Shown here one piece after another: positions 54,909-63,631 of a stretch of DNA of 64,000 nt. This DNA is from Phormidium tenue FACHB-1052 (GTDB lineage Bacteria > Cyanobacteriota > Cyanobacteriia > Phormidesmidales > Phormidesmidaceae). Each line of letters starts with the position of its first letter. Positions within the stretch are counted from its first letter, which is position 1. The stretch spans positions 1 through 64,000 of the forward strand of contig NZ_JACJQN010000007.1 in NCBI RefSeq assembly GCF_014696675.1. Direction: 5' to 3'. A program made the translations under genes and the position numbers. Below the pieces are notes generated by a model, which had not been told where the DNA came from, made no database searches, and worked only from the letters and a program-made list of their open reading frames with translations.

Positions 54909-55011
54909 AGCTGCTGTCCTCTGGCGAACCTTTGCCTGTACTGACTTTAACGCGTTTCAGGTCTGCGTGCTTCGCCAGATCGAAAACTCAAATGTCAGTA
55001 CCTTTTAACCT

Positions 55012-55278
55012 TTAGTTTAACCAAAATAAGTCTTCCTCAACCGGGGGAGCGACCGGGTTGAGGGGTTGCCACCCCGGCTGCCAGAGCGCGCGATTTTTGA
55101 GCTGCTTGGCATTCACCCACAGCCTCACCGTGGGGTCACAGGAAGCCACCAGCTCCGCAAATACCCACGGGCCATCCTGCTTGCGGTTGACCACCTGAAA
55201 ATGTCGCCAGCCCTCGGTCTTTTGGCAGGCGGTCCATTTTGAGCCGAGTAGGTGGGGGTACTTTTGCTTGCGGGGCAT
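55012..55278 (-). CDS. Small Trp-rich protein (TIGR02450 family)
   Basis: In this 88-residue protein, the pattern HLLGSKWTACQKTEGWRHFQVVN, WVFAELVASCDPTVRLWV and RALWQPGWQPL fits the small tryptophan-rich family TIGR02450, seen mainly in cyanobacteria and some marine bacteria, function unknown. The start codon is preceded by a C-rich leader and a heptamer-repeat element rather than a clear Shine-Dalgarno. Confidence 0.88.
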   Translation of the reverse strand: MPRKQKYPHLLGSKWTACQKTEGWRHFQVVNRKQDGPWVFAELVASCDPTVRLWVNAKQLKNRALWQPGWQPLNPVAPPVEEDLFWLN

Positions 55279-55303
55279 TGGGGGGGGTGAGGGGGTGGGG
55301 GAG

Positions 55304-55388
55304 TTTTGAATTTTGAATTTTGAATTTTAAGTTTTGAATTCTTCTGATACGACTCAAACGCAAAATTCAAAACTAAGCACTCAAAACT
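55304..55388. repeat. TTTTGAA heptamer tandem repeat stem-loop, copy 2
   Basis: Five heptamers (TTTTGAA, with one TTTTAAG) stand in tandem at 55304-55338. They are followed by an inverted arm with CAAAATTCAAAACT and CTCAAAACT at 55371-55388, so a long stem-loop can form. It is related to the element at 6739-6798 and sits in the same position relative to a minus-strand start. Confidence 0.75.
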
Positions 55389-55400
55389 TTGATCGCTTTT

Positions 55401-55853
55401 TTATCGTATGCCGCTGGCTTCGAGGCGTTTTTTAATGCCGCTCATGTGGATGACCCGACTGCTGATTTGGGCCTGTTTTTCACCCAGCAGCACGTAGACG
55501 CGACCGGAGAGAAGCTGGCGCACAAAGGGACGGCGATAGACTAGAACACCATCCAAGCTGGGTTCACCATCTTCGGTATAGCCCATTTCAGCTAAGGCCG
55601 CATCTAGCTCGCGCTTAAAGGTTTTGCGGCTATTGACCGGCAGAGTCAGCGTGGTGCTGCGGTTGACGAAAGCCCCCATGAAGCCGCCCACGGTGCCAAA
55701 TAGAGCACCATAGAGGTTCGGTAAGCCAGTGTCTAGGCCCAAGCCGAGAGACTTGACCGCCAGCAGGGCTGTGACTAGAGCAGTGCCAGAAAAGTAATAC
55801 AGAAATGTGAGGCCGAAGCCGGGGCCGGAGGGCAAGGTGGGTTCGTCAGACAT
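55401..55853 (-). CDS. Conserved cyanobacterial membrane protein (150 aa)
   Basis: Two transmembrane helices (FGLTFLYYFSGTALVTALLAV and LYGALFGTVGGFMGAFVNRST) precede a soluble domain with FKRELDAALAEMGYTEDGEPSLDGVLVYRRPFVRQLLSGRVYVLLGEKQAQISSR cut by short turns. The ATG at 55853 is preferred. It is divergent from the PheRS-like gene with a 109-base gap. Function unknown. Confidence 0.75.
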   Translation of the reverse strand: MSDEPTLPSGPGFGLTFLYYFSGTALVTALLAVKSLGLGLDTGLPNLYGALFGTVGGFMGAFVNRSTTLTLPVNSRKTFKRELDAALAEMGYTEDGEPSLDGVLVYRRPFVRQLLSGRVYVLLGEKQAQISSRVIHMSGIKKRLEASGIR

Positions 55854-55962
55854 AGTAGAAAATCTCTTGAATCCGGGCACTGGTGTCTATCTTTTCATCA
55901 ATCTTGGCCCTTGGGAATGGGGGAAGATTGATAGGCTGATAGAGATTTTCTCAACCTTGGCT

Positions 55963-57432
55963 ATGCTCGACCTGCTTCAGCTCACTGGCAAACAGCGGCA
56001 GTTTATTGAACTGTTGCAGCGGCAGCACGTGGTGGAGAGTCTGCGATCGCTCTGTGTCCAGGCCGGGTTCGACTTCAACTTTATCAACGGTTTTTTGCTC
56101 AGCGGGGCGCTAAATAGTTATGTGCAGTGGCAGGAGCATACTCAGCGAACCTGGGCGCTGACGGCTAAAGGGGAGGATTTGACCGGCGTGCTGCCGGGGT
56201 CTCTGCTAGCAGATAAGCTGTTGCAGGGTCAGCGCGATGGCGGAGCCTCCCCTGGGGGAAATCGCGCCTTGCTTCAGGCTGAACTCGGCGCTGCCTTTAG
56301 CCTCCACTACGGTGCCCTGCGGCGCGAGCAGGCCGTCGATTTGATCGATGGCGACGGGGAAGGCACTGTGGCCGTGCTGAAATCATCGGTGCTAGGTGCT
56401 TTCCAGCAGCGGCAGGGGGTATTTGAGGCGATCGCGGCGGGCAAGAGTTTAGATGCCAGCGCGTCGTCCTCTCTGGAGTGGCTCCAGCAGCAGGGCTACA
56501 TTGTCAGTCGGGTCGAAACCGACTACAGCCTCACCGTGCTTCCGGCCCTGCAAACCCTGGACTTGGGGGATGTGGTGACGACCCTGACCAGCGAGCTGAT
56601 TTTGTCGGGTCAGTGGCGGCAGGCTGACCTCAAGCCCTACGACATCCAGGCCGAGGTGCCCGATGTTGCCTACGGACGACCCACCATTCTCACTCAGTGC
56701 ATTCAGCGCATCCGCGACATCTTTTTGAATATGGGCTTCGACGAGATGTCGGGATATATGGTGGAGTCGGCCTTTTGGAACTTTGACGCCCTGTTTACCC
56801 CCCAAGACCACCCAGCCCGCGAGGTGCAGGACACGTTTTATCTGGCCAATCCCCAGACCCTGCCCCTGCCCGACGACCCAGTCCTGGTGCAGCGCGTCAA
56901 ACAGGTGCACGAAGCCAACTACGGCGGACAGTGGACTGAGGCCGAAGCCAGCCGCGCCATTTTGCGGGCCCACACCACCACTTCTACGGCCCGCCGCCTG
57001 CACCAACTCCAGGGCAAAGACGGCAAATATTTCTCCATCGATCGCGTCTTTCGCAACGAAACCGTCGATCGCACCCACCTGGCCGAGTTCCACCAGATCG
57101 AAGGCGTGGTGGTGGGCGAATTGCTCAGCGTGCGCACCTTGATGGGCTACCTGACCTATTTCTACGAGCGCTTGGGCTTTAAGGATCTCAAGTTTAAACC
57201 CACCTATAACCCCTATACGGAGCCGTCGCTGGAGGTATTTGCCTACCATCCGCCGAGCGATCGCTACATCGAAGTCGGCAACTCAGGCCTGTTTCGCCAA
57301 GAAATGCTTGCCCCTCTGGGCTGCGGCGAAAAAGCTACCGTCGCCTGGGGTCTCGGTTTAGAGCGCATCGCCATGCTGCTCTACGGGGTTGAAAAACTCT
57401 CTGACCTGATCGGCCCCGATATTCAACTTTGA
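55963..57432 (+). CDS. Phenylalanyl-tRNA synthetase alpha subunit, archaeal/eukaryotic type
   Basis: This 489-residue class II synthetase subunit has an N-terminal part of about 200 residues with winged-helix-like modules (LTGKQRQFIELLQRQHV, WALTAKGEDL, LEWLQQQGYIV). The catalytic core then reads RPYD-type KPYDIQAEVPD, ESAFWNFDALFTPQDHPAREVQDTFYL, motif 2 VFRNETVDRTHLAEFHQIEG, NPYTEPSLEVF, EVGNSGLFRQEML and motif 3 AWGLGLERIAMLLYG. These match archaeal and eukaryotic cytosolic PheRS alpha, not the 330-350 residue bacterial PheS. No beta subunit gene is adjacent. The usual Pro in FRPEML is Gln here. Confidence 0.9.
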   Translation: MLDLLQLTGKQRQFIELLQRQHVVESLRSLCVQAGFDFNFINGFLLSGALNSYVQWQEHTQRTWALTAKGEDLTGVLPGSLLADKLLQGQRDGGASPGGNRALLQAELGAAFSLHYGALRREQAVDLIDGDGEGTVAVLKSSVLGAFQQRQGVFEAIAAGKSLDASASSSLEWLQQQGYIVSRVETDYSLTVLPALQTLDLGDVVTTLTSELILSGQWRQADLKPYDIQAEVPDVAYGRPTILTQCIQRIRDIFLNMGFDEMSGYMVESAFWNFDALFTPQDHPAREVQDTFYLANPQTLPLPDDPVLVQRVKQVHEANYGGQWTEAEASRAILRAHTTTSTARRLHQLQGKDGKYFSIDRVFRNETVDRTHLAEFHQIEGVVVGELLSVRTLMGYLTYFYERLGFKDLKFKPTYNPYTEPSLEVFAYHPPSDRYIEVGNSGLFRQEMLAPLGCGEKATVAWGLGLERIAMLLYGVEKLSDLIGPDIQL

Positions 57433-57455
57433 AAAGCTAGTTTTGAGCGCTTGCC

Positions 57456-57767
57456 CTAGGCCGCAGACTCTTGGGGCAGGTCATCACCGGGCATGTTGTC
57501 GCCGGGCAAGTTATGGACAGTTTCCACCAAAACCTCTAGCTCTAAGGTGAGCTGCTCATCAGGTTCAGGCTCGGCCTCGGTATCTAGCGGCGCTGCGGCT
57601 TCATCGGCCACTTCACCGTCGCGCTCTAGCCAAGGGGAATCAAAGTGGTGCCAGGGCAGCACCGGCTCGTTGGGCAAACTCTCGGTGAGCACGGTAATGT
57701 TGCTCACATCGGGCTCGGGCAACGCTACGCGCCGCTCTAGAGTCGTTTCTTGCTGTCCATCACTCAT
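57456..57767 (-). CDS. Acidic hypothetical protein (103 aa)
   Basis: This 103-residue very acidic protein (DEAAAPLDTEAEPEPDEQLTL) has a motif-like middle VLPWHHFDSPWLERDG and a C-terminal LELEVLVETVHNLPGDN. Nothing is recognised. It lies 75 bases downstream of the three-helix membrane gene on the same strand and may be co-transcribed. The frame has normal codon use and a clean start. Confidence 0.55.
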   Translation of the reverse strand: MSDGQQETTLERRVALPEPDVSNITVLTESLPNEPVLPWHHFDSPWLERDGEVADEAAAPLDTEAEPEPDEQLTLELEVLVETVHNLPGDNMPGDDLPQESAA

Positions 57768-57842
57768 ACTGGTTTCCCGCTAAATGCGGTCAAAAACGTT
57801 AGAGCCAGAGCTTCTAGCTAGAGTCTCTAGACTGGCGCTAGA

Positions 57843-58460
57843 TTACCCAGAAGATGACCCGGTAGCCACGTAAATTACCAGGATATGTACCAGCATGATA
57901 ACAGTTGTGCTCCAGATGGTGTAGGCCGCATATTTAAGGCTTTGCGAAGTGTCTTCTAGCCGCTGCTTGTTGGCGTTGTAGGTTTCAGACAGGTTGACCA
58001 GCATTTGTAGCTGGTAGTCTTGCTCAGGCAAGGCCAGATAGGTTTCTAAAAATTTACGATCTTCTAGGTTGGGGGTGACGGCCACCTGGCGGGGCAAAAA
58101 CGCCCCCATCAGCAGCGAGAAGCTGGCCAAAAACCCAATGATTTCGGCGATGCTAAACACGCTGCCGCTCACCAGCAGCCGCGAAATGCTGAGGCTAGTC
58201 AGCAGCGCCCCGTTGGCCACGAATAAGATATTGAGCTTGGTGGTCAATATTTGGCTTTGCTCATTTTGCTCGCGCAGCACCATACGCACGTCCTGGGCCG
58301 CCAGCGCTAGCGTCGCCGGGGGAACGGTCAGCGGCTCTGGAGCTGGCTCTTCGACGGGCAAACTGAGCTGCACCTCATCGAGTGGGTCATCGACTAGAGG
58401 CAGCGTATCAACAGCGGGAGGGGCAGGGGTAGAAACAGCATTGACCATGGCAGTAGCCAC
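57843..58460 (-). CDS. Three-helix membrane protein, SLATT/PycTM-like layout
   Basis: This 205-residue protein has an N-terminal Pro/Glu-rich 50 residues. Two transmembrane helices follow (KLNILFVANGALLTSLSISRLL and IAEIIGFLASFSLLMGAFLP), then a soluble helical segment (NLEDRKFLETYLAL...LSETYNANKQRLEDTSQSLKYA) and a third membrane helix at the C terminus (IWSTTVIMLVHILVIYV). The 'K.NI...ANG..L' start and 2+1 helix plan recall SLATT and Pycsar effector (PycTM) domains, but no nucleotide cyclase is adjacent. Function open. Confidence 0.7.
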   Translation of the reverse strand: MATAMVNAVSTPAPPAVDTLPLVDDPLDEVQLSLPVEEPAPEPLTVPPATLALAAQDVRMVLREQNEQSQILTTKLNILFVANGALLTSLSISRLLVSGSVFSIAEIIGFLASFSLLMGAFLPRQVAVTPNLEDRKFLETYLALPEQDYQLQMLVNLSETYNANKQRLEDTSQSLKYAAYTIWSTTVIMLVHILVIYVATGSSSG

Positions 58461-58629
58461 TCAGACGACCCTTTTGAGGTGAACAGATGGATGGGAACCC
58501 GGCTAGGTTCCAGAAACTCGATTTTACAAAACTTGACCGGCTGCCGTGCTCTATTCTGCGGCGGCTGCCCTGCATCTATGGTAGTCAGAATTCTCTCTGC
58601 TGAGCGGGGTTTGAGCGCTAAATCTGCCG

Positions 58630-59805
58630 CTAAATCAAGGTTTGGTAATGGGCTACGTGCAGGCTGGCCGATTTGCCCCAGGTGTAGTTGGGCAGCACCG
58701 CCTGGCTATGTTGAACGAGCTGATCAGCCACTTCAAGATCCAGTGCTGCCGCCATGCTGGCAGCGATCGCATCTGCCGACTCAGGGTTGACCAATAAGGC
58801 CTGTTTTGAGCTAAGAAATTCGGTGAAGGGCGGCTGGTTAGCGGTGATAACGGGGAGTCCTGAGGCGATCGCCTCTAGCACCACCAATCCCCAGCCTTCT
58901 TTAGTTGAGGGAAAGCAAAACACATTGGCGGTGCGATACAGAGCAGGCAGTTCATCATCAGCAATTACTCCCGGCAAAATTACTGACTTACCGATCAGTG
59001 GCCCGTGCTGCTGCGCTAGGTTTTTGGCTAGCGCGAGAAATTCTTGCCGGTAGGGTTCGTAGTCAAACAGGGTGGCCCCTCCGGCAATGACTAGCTGAGC
59101 CTGGGGGTGGGTAGTTAGCACTTGGGCAAAAGCCTCTAACAAGCGCAGGGAATTTTTGCGCGGCTCAATGCCACCCACCGTAAGGTAGATAGGGGAACCT
59201 GTCAGGCTGTAGCGAGCCTTGAGGACATTTTCCTGACCTGAAAGGGTTGAGGAAAATCGGCGTAGGTCTACGCCGTTGAGCACTCTGGGGGCGGTGATGC
59301 CGTACTGATTGTAGAGAGCTTGGTGCCAGCGATCGCTCACACACAAACACAAATTCGGGTCGCGAATCGACTTATCTTGGCACTGCTGAAGATAAATACT
59401 GGGGTAGTCTTCGATATGGTGAACGGTACGCACCACGTTGGGCACTCGGTCCTGCTGCCGCAGCTGCACCAGAGCGTTGGCCCCGATACAGTCCTGGGCG
59501 TGGTAGATGTCGTGACAGTCTTCGGGATGGGCCAAGAAGTAATCGACAAATTCTTGAATGCGCTGGTGAATGAGCGCGTCGATGGCCTGGTCAGGAGGCA
59601 GACCAGCCGGGGGCGGCTTAGCAGGTACTAACTGAACGTTAGATGGGATGGCCCGCTCAAAACCTTGACCGTCTTTATCGAGGGCATAAACGCAAACTTG
59701 ATGACCTAAATCGCTGAGCGCTGTTGCCAGCTCTAGGGTATGCACAACACTACCTCTGAGCTTGGTGGAGTAGGTGAGCAACGCAATCTTGAGAGGTTGA
59801 ACCAT
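58630..59805 (-). CDS. Glycosyltransferase of the nitrilase cluster (MSMEG_0565 type)
   Basis: This 391-residue GT-B enzyme has an N-terminal half KIALLTYSTKLRGSVVHTLELATAL. The C-terminal half has YLTVGGIEPRKNSLRLLEAFA, the donor-binding motif FCFPSTKEGWGLVVLEAIASGLPVITA (Glu-x7-Glu region) and a family-typical end. It matches the glycosyltransferase that accompanies Nit1-type nitrilase clusters (MSMEG_0565 family). It begins two bases after the AIR-synthase-like gene, so it is in the same operon. Acceptor and donor are unknown. Confidence 0.88.
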   Translation of the reverse strand: MVQPLKIALLTYSTKLRGSVVHTLELATALSDLGHQVCVYALDKDGQGFERAIPSNVQLVPAKPPPAGLPPDQAIDALIHQRIQEFVDYFLAHPEDCHDIYHAQDCIGANALVQLRQQDRVPNVVRTVHHIEDYPSIYLQQCQDKSIRDPNLCLCVSDRWHQALYNQYGITAPRVLNGVDLRRFSSTLSGQENVLKARYSLTGSPIYLTVGGIEPRKNSLRLLEAFAQVLTTHPQAQLVIAGGATLFDYEPYRQEFLALAKNLAQQHGPLIGKSVILPGVIADDELPALYRTANVFCFPSTKEGWGLVVLEAIASGLPVITANQPPFTEFLSSKQALLVNPESADAIAASMAAALDLEVADQLVQHSQAVLPNYTWGKSASLHVAHYQTLI

Positions 59806-59807
59806 AT

Positions 59808-60800
59808 TTAGACCCCATCGACCTGGCCACTAAATCCGGTGAGGGCTGCAGTGGCAAAGTCCCAAAAGCAAAGAGATGCCTCCCCCAGTTTCAAGGTAAG
59901 CGTTTGTCCCTCAGTAATTCTGCCTACGGGTTCACACACTAACCCTCGATCGTGGAACTGGGGCTGTATTTGTTCCACAGCTTTGGGGCGCACGCTGAGC
60001 AGATAGCCGTAGCTGGGGAAGCTGAGCAGCCACGGTAGCAAATCTACTTGAGGGGGCGGGGCGATCGCCCCTAAATCCACCACTGCCCCACAATTCGATG
60101 TTTCTAGCAGCATCAGTGTGGTGCCGACAATGCCGCCCATGCTGATGTCTTTGCCGGTGTCGCAGAGGCCCGATTCGGCCAGGGTAGGCAGCAAATTTAG
60201 GTTGGCTTGCAGGCGATCGCGACTTGCCTGCGTCGCCGCATTCCAAAAGGGATACCGGGGATGCATTTTGCCCTGCCTATCCACTACATGTAGCAGCACA
60301 TCCCCCGGCTGAGCGCTGAAGCTGGTGATTAGGCGTTGGGCGCGACCTAGGATGGCGACCGATAGAGCAGCGTAAGGGCTATGGCAGCTGGTATGCCCCC
60401 CGACAATAGGGACGTTGAAGGCCTGGGAGGCGGCGACCATGCCTTGCCAGAGTGGATCCACTGCCTTGGGGGACTGGCTCCAGATCGTATCAACTACAGC
60501 GATCGGGTGGCCCCCCATCGCGTAGATGTCGCTGACGTTGACCATCACGGCGCACCATCCGGCAAACCACGGGTCGGTCTCTACCAGGGTAGGCAACATG
60601 CCCTCTGCGGCTAGCAGCAGATAGCCCTCGCCGTCAGGAATGGCGGCGCAGTCATCCCCCAGCAAAATCGGCTCTTGGTGGGTTGAGTGGACGTGCTTCC
60701 CCAGCTGAGCTGCCGCTGTCTGGATGTCGCGCTTATGGAGAATGCCGAGCGATCGCCGCAGTTCAGCGGCCAGTTCCAAGAGCTGTAACTCGTCTGACAT
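59808..60800 (-). CDS. AIR synthase-related protein (Sll0787/NitF type)
   Basis: This 330-residue member of the PurM/SelD/ThiL ATP-dependent fold has an N-terminal region LLGDDCAAIPDGEGYLLLAAEGMLP (metal/ATP-binding Asp pair). WFAGWCAVMVNVSDIYAMGGHP, GHTSCHSPYAAL and the C-terminal KDISMGGIVGTTLMLLE follow as in AIR synthases. It is the NitF-type member of Nit1C clusters. The phosphorylated substrate is unknown. Gaps to neighbours are 2 and 6 bases. Confidence 0.92.
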   Translation of the reverse strand: MSDELQLLELAAELRRSLGILHKRDIQTAAAQLGKHVHSTHQEPILLGDDCAAIPDGEGYLLLAAEGMLPTLVETDPWFAGWCAVMVNVSDIYAMGGHPIAVVDTIWSQSPKAVDPLWQGMVAASQAFNVPIVGGHTSCHSPYAALSVAILGRAQRLITSFSAQPGDVLLHVVDRQGKMHPRYPFWNAATQASRDRLQANLNLLPTLAESGLCDTGKDISMGGIVGTTLMLLETSNCGAVVDLGAIAPPPQVDLLPWLLSFPSYGYLLSVRPKAVEQIQPQFHDRGLVCEPVGRITEGQTLTLKLGEASLCFWDFATAALTGFSGQVDGV

Positions 60801-60806
60801 AAAAGC

Positions 60807-61325
60807 CTAAGACACCTGCTGAGTCGGCCAGGACAGCGCTGGGCGCGCCTCAGTGCCAGGGGGATAGTGGGCCAGATCGGCTTCCATCAGGTGGTGATTG
60901 CGATCGCACAGCACCATCTCCTCTAGCGAGTCCCAGTGGAGACGCTGAAAGAACCGGACGTTTTGCTCTTGCACGGTGGCAAGGAAGCGATCGCAGCCCC
61001 AGGCATTCGCCGTCGTCACTGCTTTGTGAATCAGTCCTTTGCCGATGCGACCCACCCGGCGATAGTTAGGATGCACCCCCAACCGTCCGCCATACCAAAG
61101 TCGAGGTGACTTTTCGTAAATGCGCACCACACCCACCACGCGATTTTCTAGGGATGCCTCGTGGTCAATGGCAACGATGGGATAGGCGACGCCATCCAAG
61201 TTGTCGGCGTCATCGTGGTCAAACAGCCCCTGTTCTTCGCAGAAAATGGCCTGACGAAGGGCGAAATAGCCTTCTAGATCATGGAAAGTCGTAGCCAGTT
61301 CAAAGCTATAGCGATGGAGAGCCAT
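60807..61325 (-). CDS. GNAT acetyltransferase of the nitrilase cluster (Sll0786/NitE type)
   Basis: This 172-residue N-acetyltransferase has the start FELATTFHDLEGYFALRQAIFCEEQ and the strand VVGVVRIYEKSPRLWYGGRLGVHPNYRRVGRIGKGL, which contains the acetyl-CoA pyrophosphate loop RRVGRIGKG. FLATVQEQNVRFFQRLHWDSLEEM is also typical. It matches the N-terminal domain of the MSMEG_0567 family; in some genomes it is fused to the AIR-synthase-like protein encoded next door. Gaps are 5 and 6 bases. Confidence 0.92.
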   Translation of the reverse strand: MALHRYSFELATTFHDLEGYFALRQAIFCEEQGLFDHDDADNLDGVAYPIVAIDHEASLENRVVGVVRIYEKSPRLWYGGRLGVHPNYRRVGRIGKGLIHKAVTTANAWGCDRFLATVQEQNVRFFQRLHWDSLEEMVLCDRNHHLMEADLAHYPPGTEARPALSWPTQQVS

Positions 61326-61330
61326 AATCG

Positions 61331-62419
61331 TTAACCCTCAAAGGTAGACAACGCCGAACAAGCGCCACACTTGGCGCAGCCTGCCTTCATATCTGCCGAA
61401 GCCATGCCCGACTGCTTTAGCAGTGCCCCCACCCGCTGATAAAGCGTGAACATAAACTCGCTGCTGGGGGAAGGATAGTGAGCTAGCGGCGTTTCACCGA
61501 TAGGGACAAAGGGCACCACGAAGGGGTACACGCCCATTTGAATGAGGCGATCGCTGGCTTCCACCAGGGTTTCTAAACTGTCGCCCAGGCCCGCCAGCAG
61601 GTAGGTGCTCACCTGACCCCAGCCAAACACGTTTACTGCGGCCTCAAAGGCTTGGTAATAGACCGTTAGGGGAACTTCGGCCTTGCCCGGCATGATTCTG
61701 GCTCGCACTTCGGGATCCACTGCTTCCAGGTGCATGCCCAAACTGTCGATGCCCGCTGCCTTCATGCGCTCAAACCAGACGAAATCGTCGGGCGGTTCGC
61801 ACTGAGCCTGAATGGGCAGGTTTGGCACCCGCTGGCGAATGGCAGCGGCGCATTCAGTTAGGTAGGCAGCGCCGCGATCGCTCGTATTCGGCGTCCCCGT
61901 CGTCATGATTAGGTTGGTTACCCCGTCGAGCCGCACGGCAGCTTCGGCTACCTCCGCTAGTTGTTGCGGCGTTTTGCGGGCAATGGTGCGCCCCGCGTCT
62001 AGGGATTTTTCAATAGCGCAGAATTGACAAGCCGTAGCTGGGTCACGGTAGCGCATACAGGTCTGCTGCACGGTGGTGGCCAGCACATCGCGCCCGTGGA
62101 GCAGGGCAATCTTCGAGTAAGGAATACCATCGGCGGTGGTCAGACCGTAGAATTTGGGGGCATTGGGCACGTCGATGGGGGTGATGGCTTCTCCCGAGGC
62201 CTCTATGTGCAAGGGGCTGGCGGCGGTAGCCCTGAGGGTGTAGGGAGAGTGGGCGGCGCTATCGGTGTAAACGGGCACCATGACAGTTGTGCCGTCGATG
62301 GTGATAGCGCGGTGGTCAGAGGGGCCTGCTCCACCTCGCCGCCCCGCTGCCCCAGGGGTAGATTCCACCAGCCGCAGCCCGTGGGTTTGTAACTCTGTAA
62401 TCAACCGCTGCTTGTTCAT
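61331..62419 (-). CDS. Radical SAM protein of the nitrilase cluster (MSMEG_0568/NitD type)
   Basis: In this 362-residue radical SAM enzyme the cluster-binding cysteines lie in TCMRYRDPATACQFCAIEKS, a Cys-x9-Cys-x2-Cys spacing instead of CxxxCxxC. MTTGTPNTSDRG (GGE-like/SAM ribose region), QAQCEPPDDFVWFERM and LLAGLGDSLETL follow. The C terminus has an extra Cys group (AGCAKCGACSAL), possibly for an auxiliary cluster. The ATG at 62419 is preferred over a TTG at 62440. The reaction is unknown. Confidence 0.92.
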   Translation of the reverse strand: MNKQRLITELQTHGLRLVESTPGAAGRRGGAGPSDHRAITIDGTTVMVPVYTDSAAHSPYTLRATAASPLHIEASGEAITPIDVPNAPKFYGLTTADGIPYSKIALLHGRDVLATTVQQTCMRYRDPATACQFCAIEKSLDAGRTIARKTPQQLAEVAEAAVRLDGVTNLIMTTGTPNTSDRGAAYLTECAAAIRQRVPNLPIQAQCEPPDDFVWFERMKAAGIDSLGMHLEAVDPEVRARIMPGKAEVPLTVYYQAFEAAVNVFGWGQVSTYLLAGLGDSLETLVEASDRLIQMGVYPFVVPFVPIGETPLAHYPSPSSEFMFTLYQRVGALLKQSGMASADMKAGCAKCGACSALSTFEG

Positions 62420-62519
62420 GGCCTGATGTTCAATACCCAATAAAAATCTGCGTCGATCAGTGCCGCTAAAGACTGGTTAGCGAGCACATTCAAACCTATT
62501 GAGCTGCGAAAGTTTTGAC

Positions 62520-63569
62520 CTATGAGGCTGGCAGACCAAGGCTGTTGGGGGGTAGGCCAACGGCTGCTTCGTCTACCAATACTGGGGCAGTCTGAGAAGC
62601 TCCGTTCATGCCGGAGGAAACCTGGGCCGCCGCCTGAGCAGGCGTTTCTACCACCGACCAGGGTTCAGCATTCAACCGCAGGCGCAGCAGGTCGGGGCGG
62701 GCGTAATGGCCCACCGAGTCCATCATGCGCTTGCGCTTGGTAATTAGGGAGAAGTCGAGATCGGCGATCGCCAACCCCTCCCCCTCACTAATCGGCTCCG
62801 TCAAGGGCACTCCCTCAGGGCTAATAATGGCGGTGTAGCAGCCCCCCGACAGCACCCGCTGCATCCCCTCATCAGCAGTAATCTGCTGCTTTTGCTCTGG
62901 CGTGAGCCAGCCGGTGGCGTTAACCACAAAGCAGCCCGACTCTAGAGCATGGTGGCGCATGGTGACCTCCATCTGGTCGCCAAAAATTTGGCCCACCATC
63001 GACCCCGGAAACTGACCGCAGTGAATTTGCTCGTTCTGGGTCATCAGCGCGTAGCGAGCGAGGGGATTGTAGTGCTCCCAGCAGGCCAGCGCCCCGACGC
63101 GCCCCACCACCGTTTCTACCACCCGCAGCCCAGCCCCATCTCCCTGCCCCCACACCATGCGTTCATGGTAAGTGGGGGTAATTTTGCGCCGCTTCAGCAC
63201 CAAGGTACCGTCAGCATCAAAGATTAGCTGGGTGTTATAAATCGAGCCGGCCTCCCGCTCGTTTACCCCCAGCACCACCACCATGCCGTAAGATCGGGCC
63301 GCTCGACCCACCGCATCGGTCACCGGCCCCGGCACTACCACGGCCTCTTCGTACAGCCGCATGTGCTCTTTACCCATCAGCACCGGCGGCTGCACAAATG
63401 AGAAATAGGGATAGTAAGGGATAAAGGTTTCTGGAAAGACGATGAGCTTCACCCCGGCCTGGGCGGCCTGGGCGATCGTCTCCAGCACCTTTTCGGTGGT
63501 ACCGTCGCAGCTAAACAGCACAGGGCTGATCTGCGCAGCAGCGGCTCGAATGGTTTTGGTGTAATCCAT
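62520..63569 (-). CDS. Nit1-type nitrilase (Sll0784/NitC type)
   Basis: This 349-residue carbon-nitrogen hydrolase has the catalytic triad of Glu in [17 protein letters not shown], Lys in [21 protein letters not shown] and Cys in [19 protein letters not shown]. It closely fits the Nit1 branch, whose members hydrolyse nitriles to acids and ammonia. In Pseudomonas the cluster is needed for growth on cyanide. It is encoded 100 bases before the radical SAM gene and 62 bases after the Sll0783-like gene. Confidence 0.95.
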   Translation of the reverse strand: MDYTKTIRAAAAQISPVLFSCDGTTEKVLETIAQAAQAGVKLIVFPETFIPYYPYFSFVQPPVLMGKEHMRLYEEAVVVPGPVTDAVGRAARSYGMVVVLGVNEREAGSIYNTQLIFDADGTLVLKRRKITPTYHERMVWGQGDGAGLRVVETVVGRVGALACWEHYNPLARYALMTQNEQIHCGQFPGSMVGQIFGDQMEVTMRHHALESGCFVVNATGWLTPEQKQQITADEGMQRVLSGGCYTAIISPEGVPLTEPISEGEGLAIADLDFSLITKRKRMMDSVGHYARPDLLRLRLNAEPWSVVETPAQAAAQVSSGMNGASQTAPVLVDEAAVGLPPNSLGLPAS

Positions 63570-63631
63570 AGGATTCGGTGGTGGGAGGAGGAGTGGGAGG
63601 CAGTGCCTACCCGAAGCAGGCTAACGAGTCT

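Noticed and set aside
56449-57249. 266-codon minus-strand frame
   Set aside because: It is antisense to the PheRS alpha catalytic core; Val/Gly/Gln-rich shadow.
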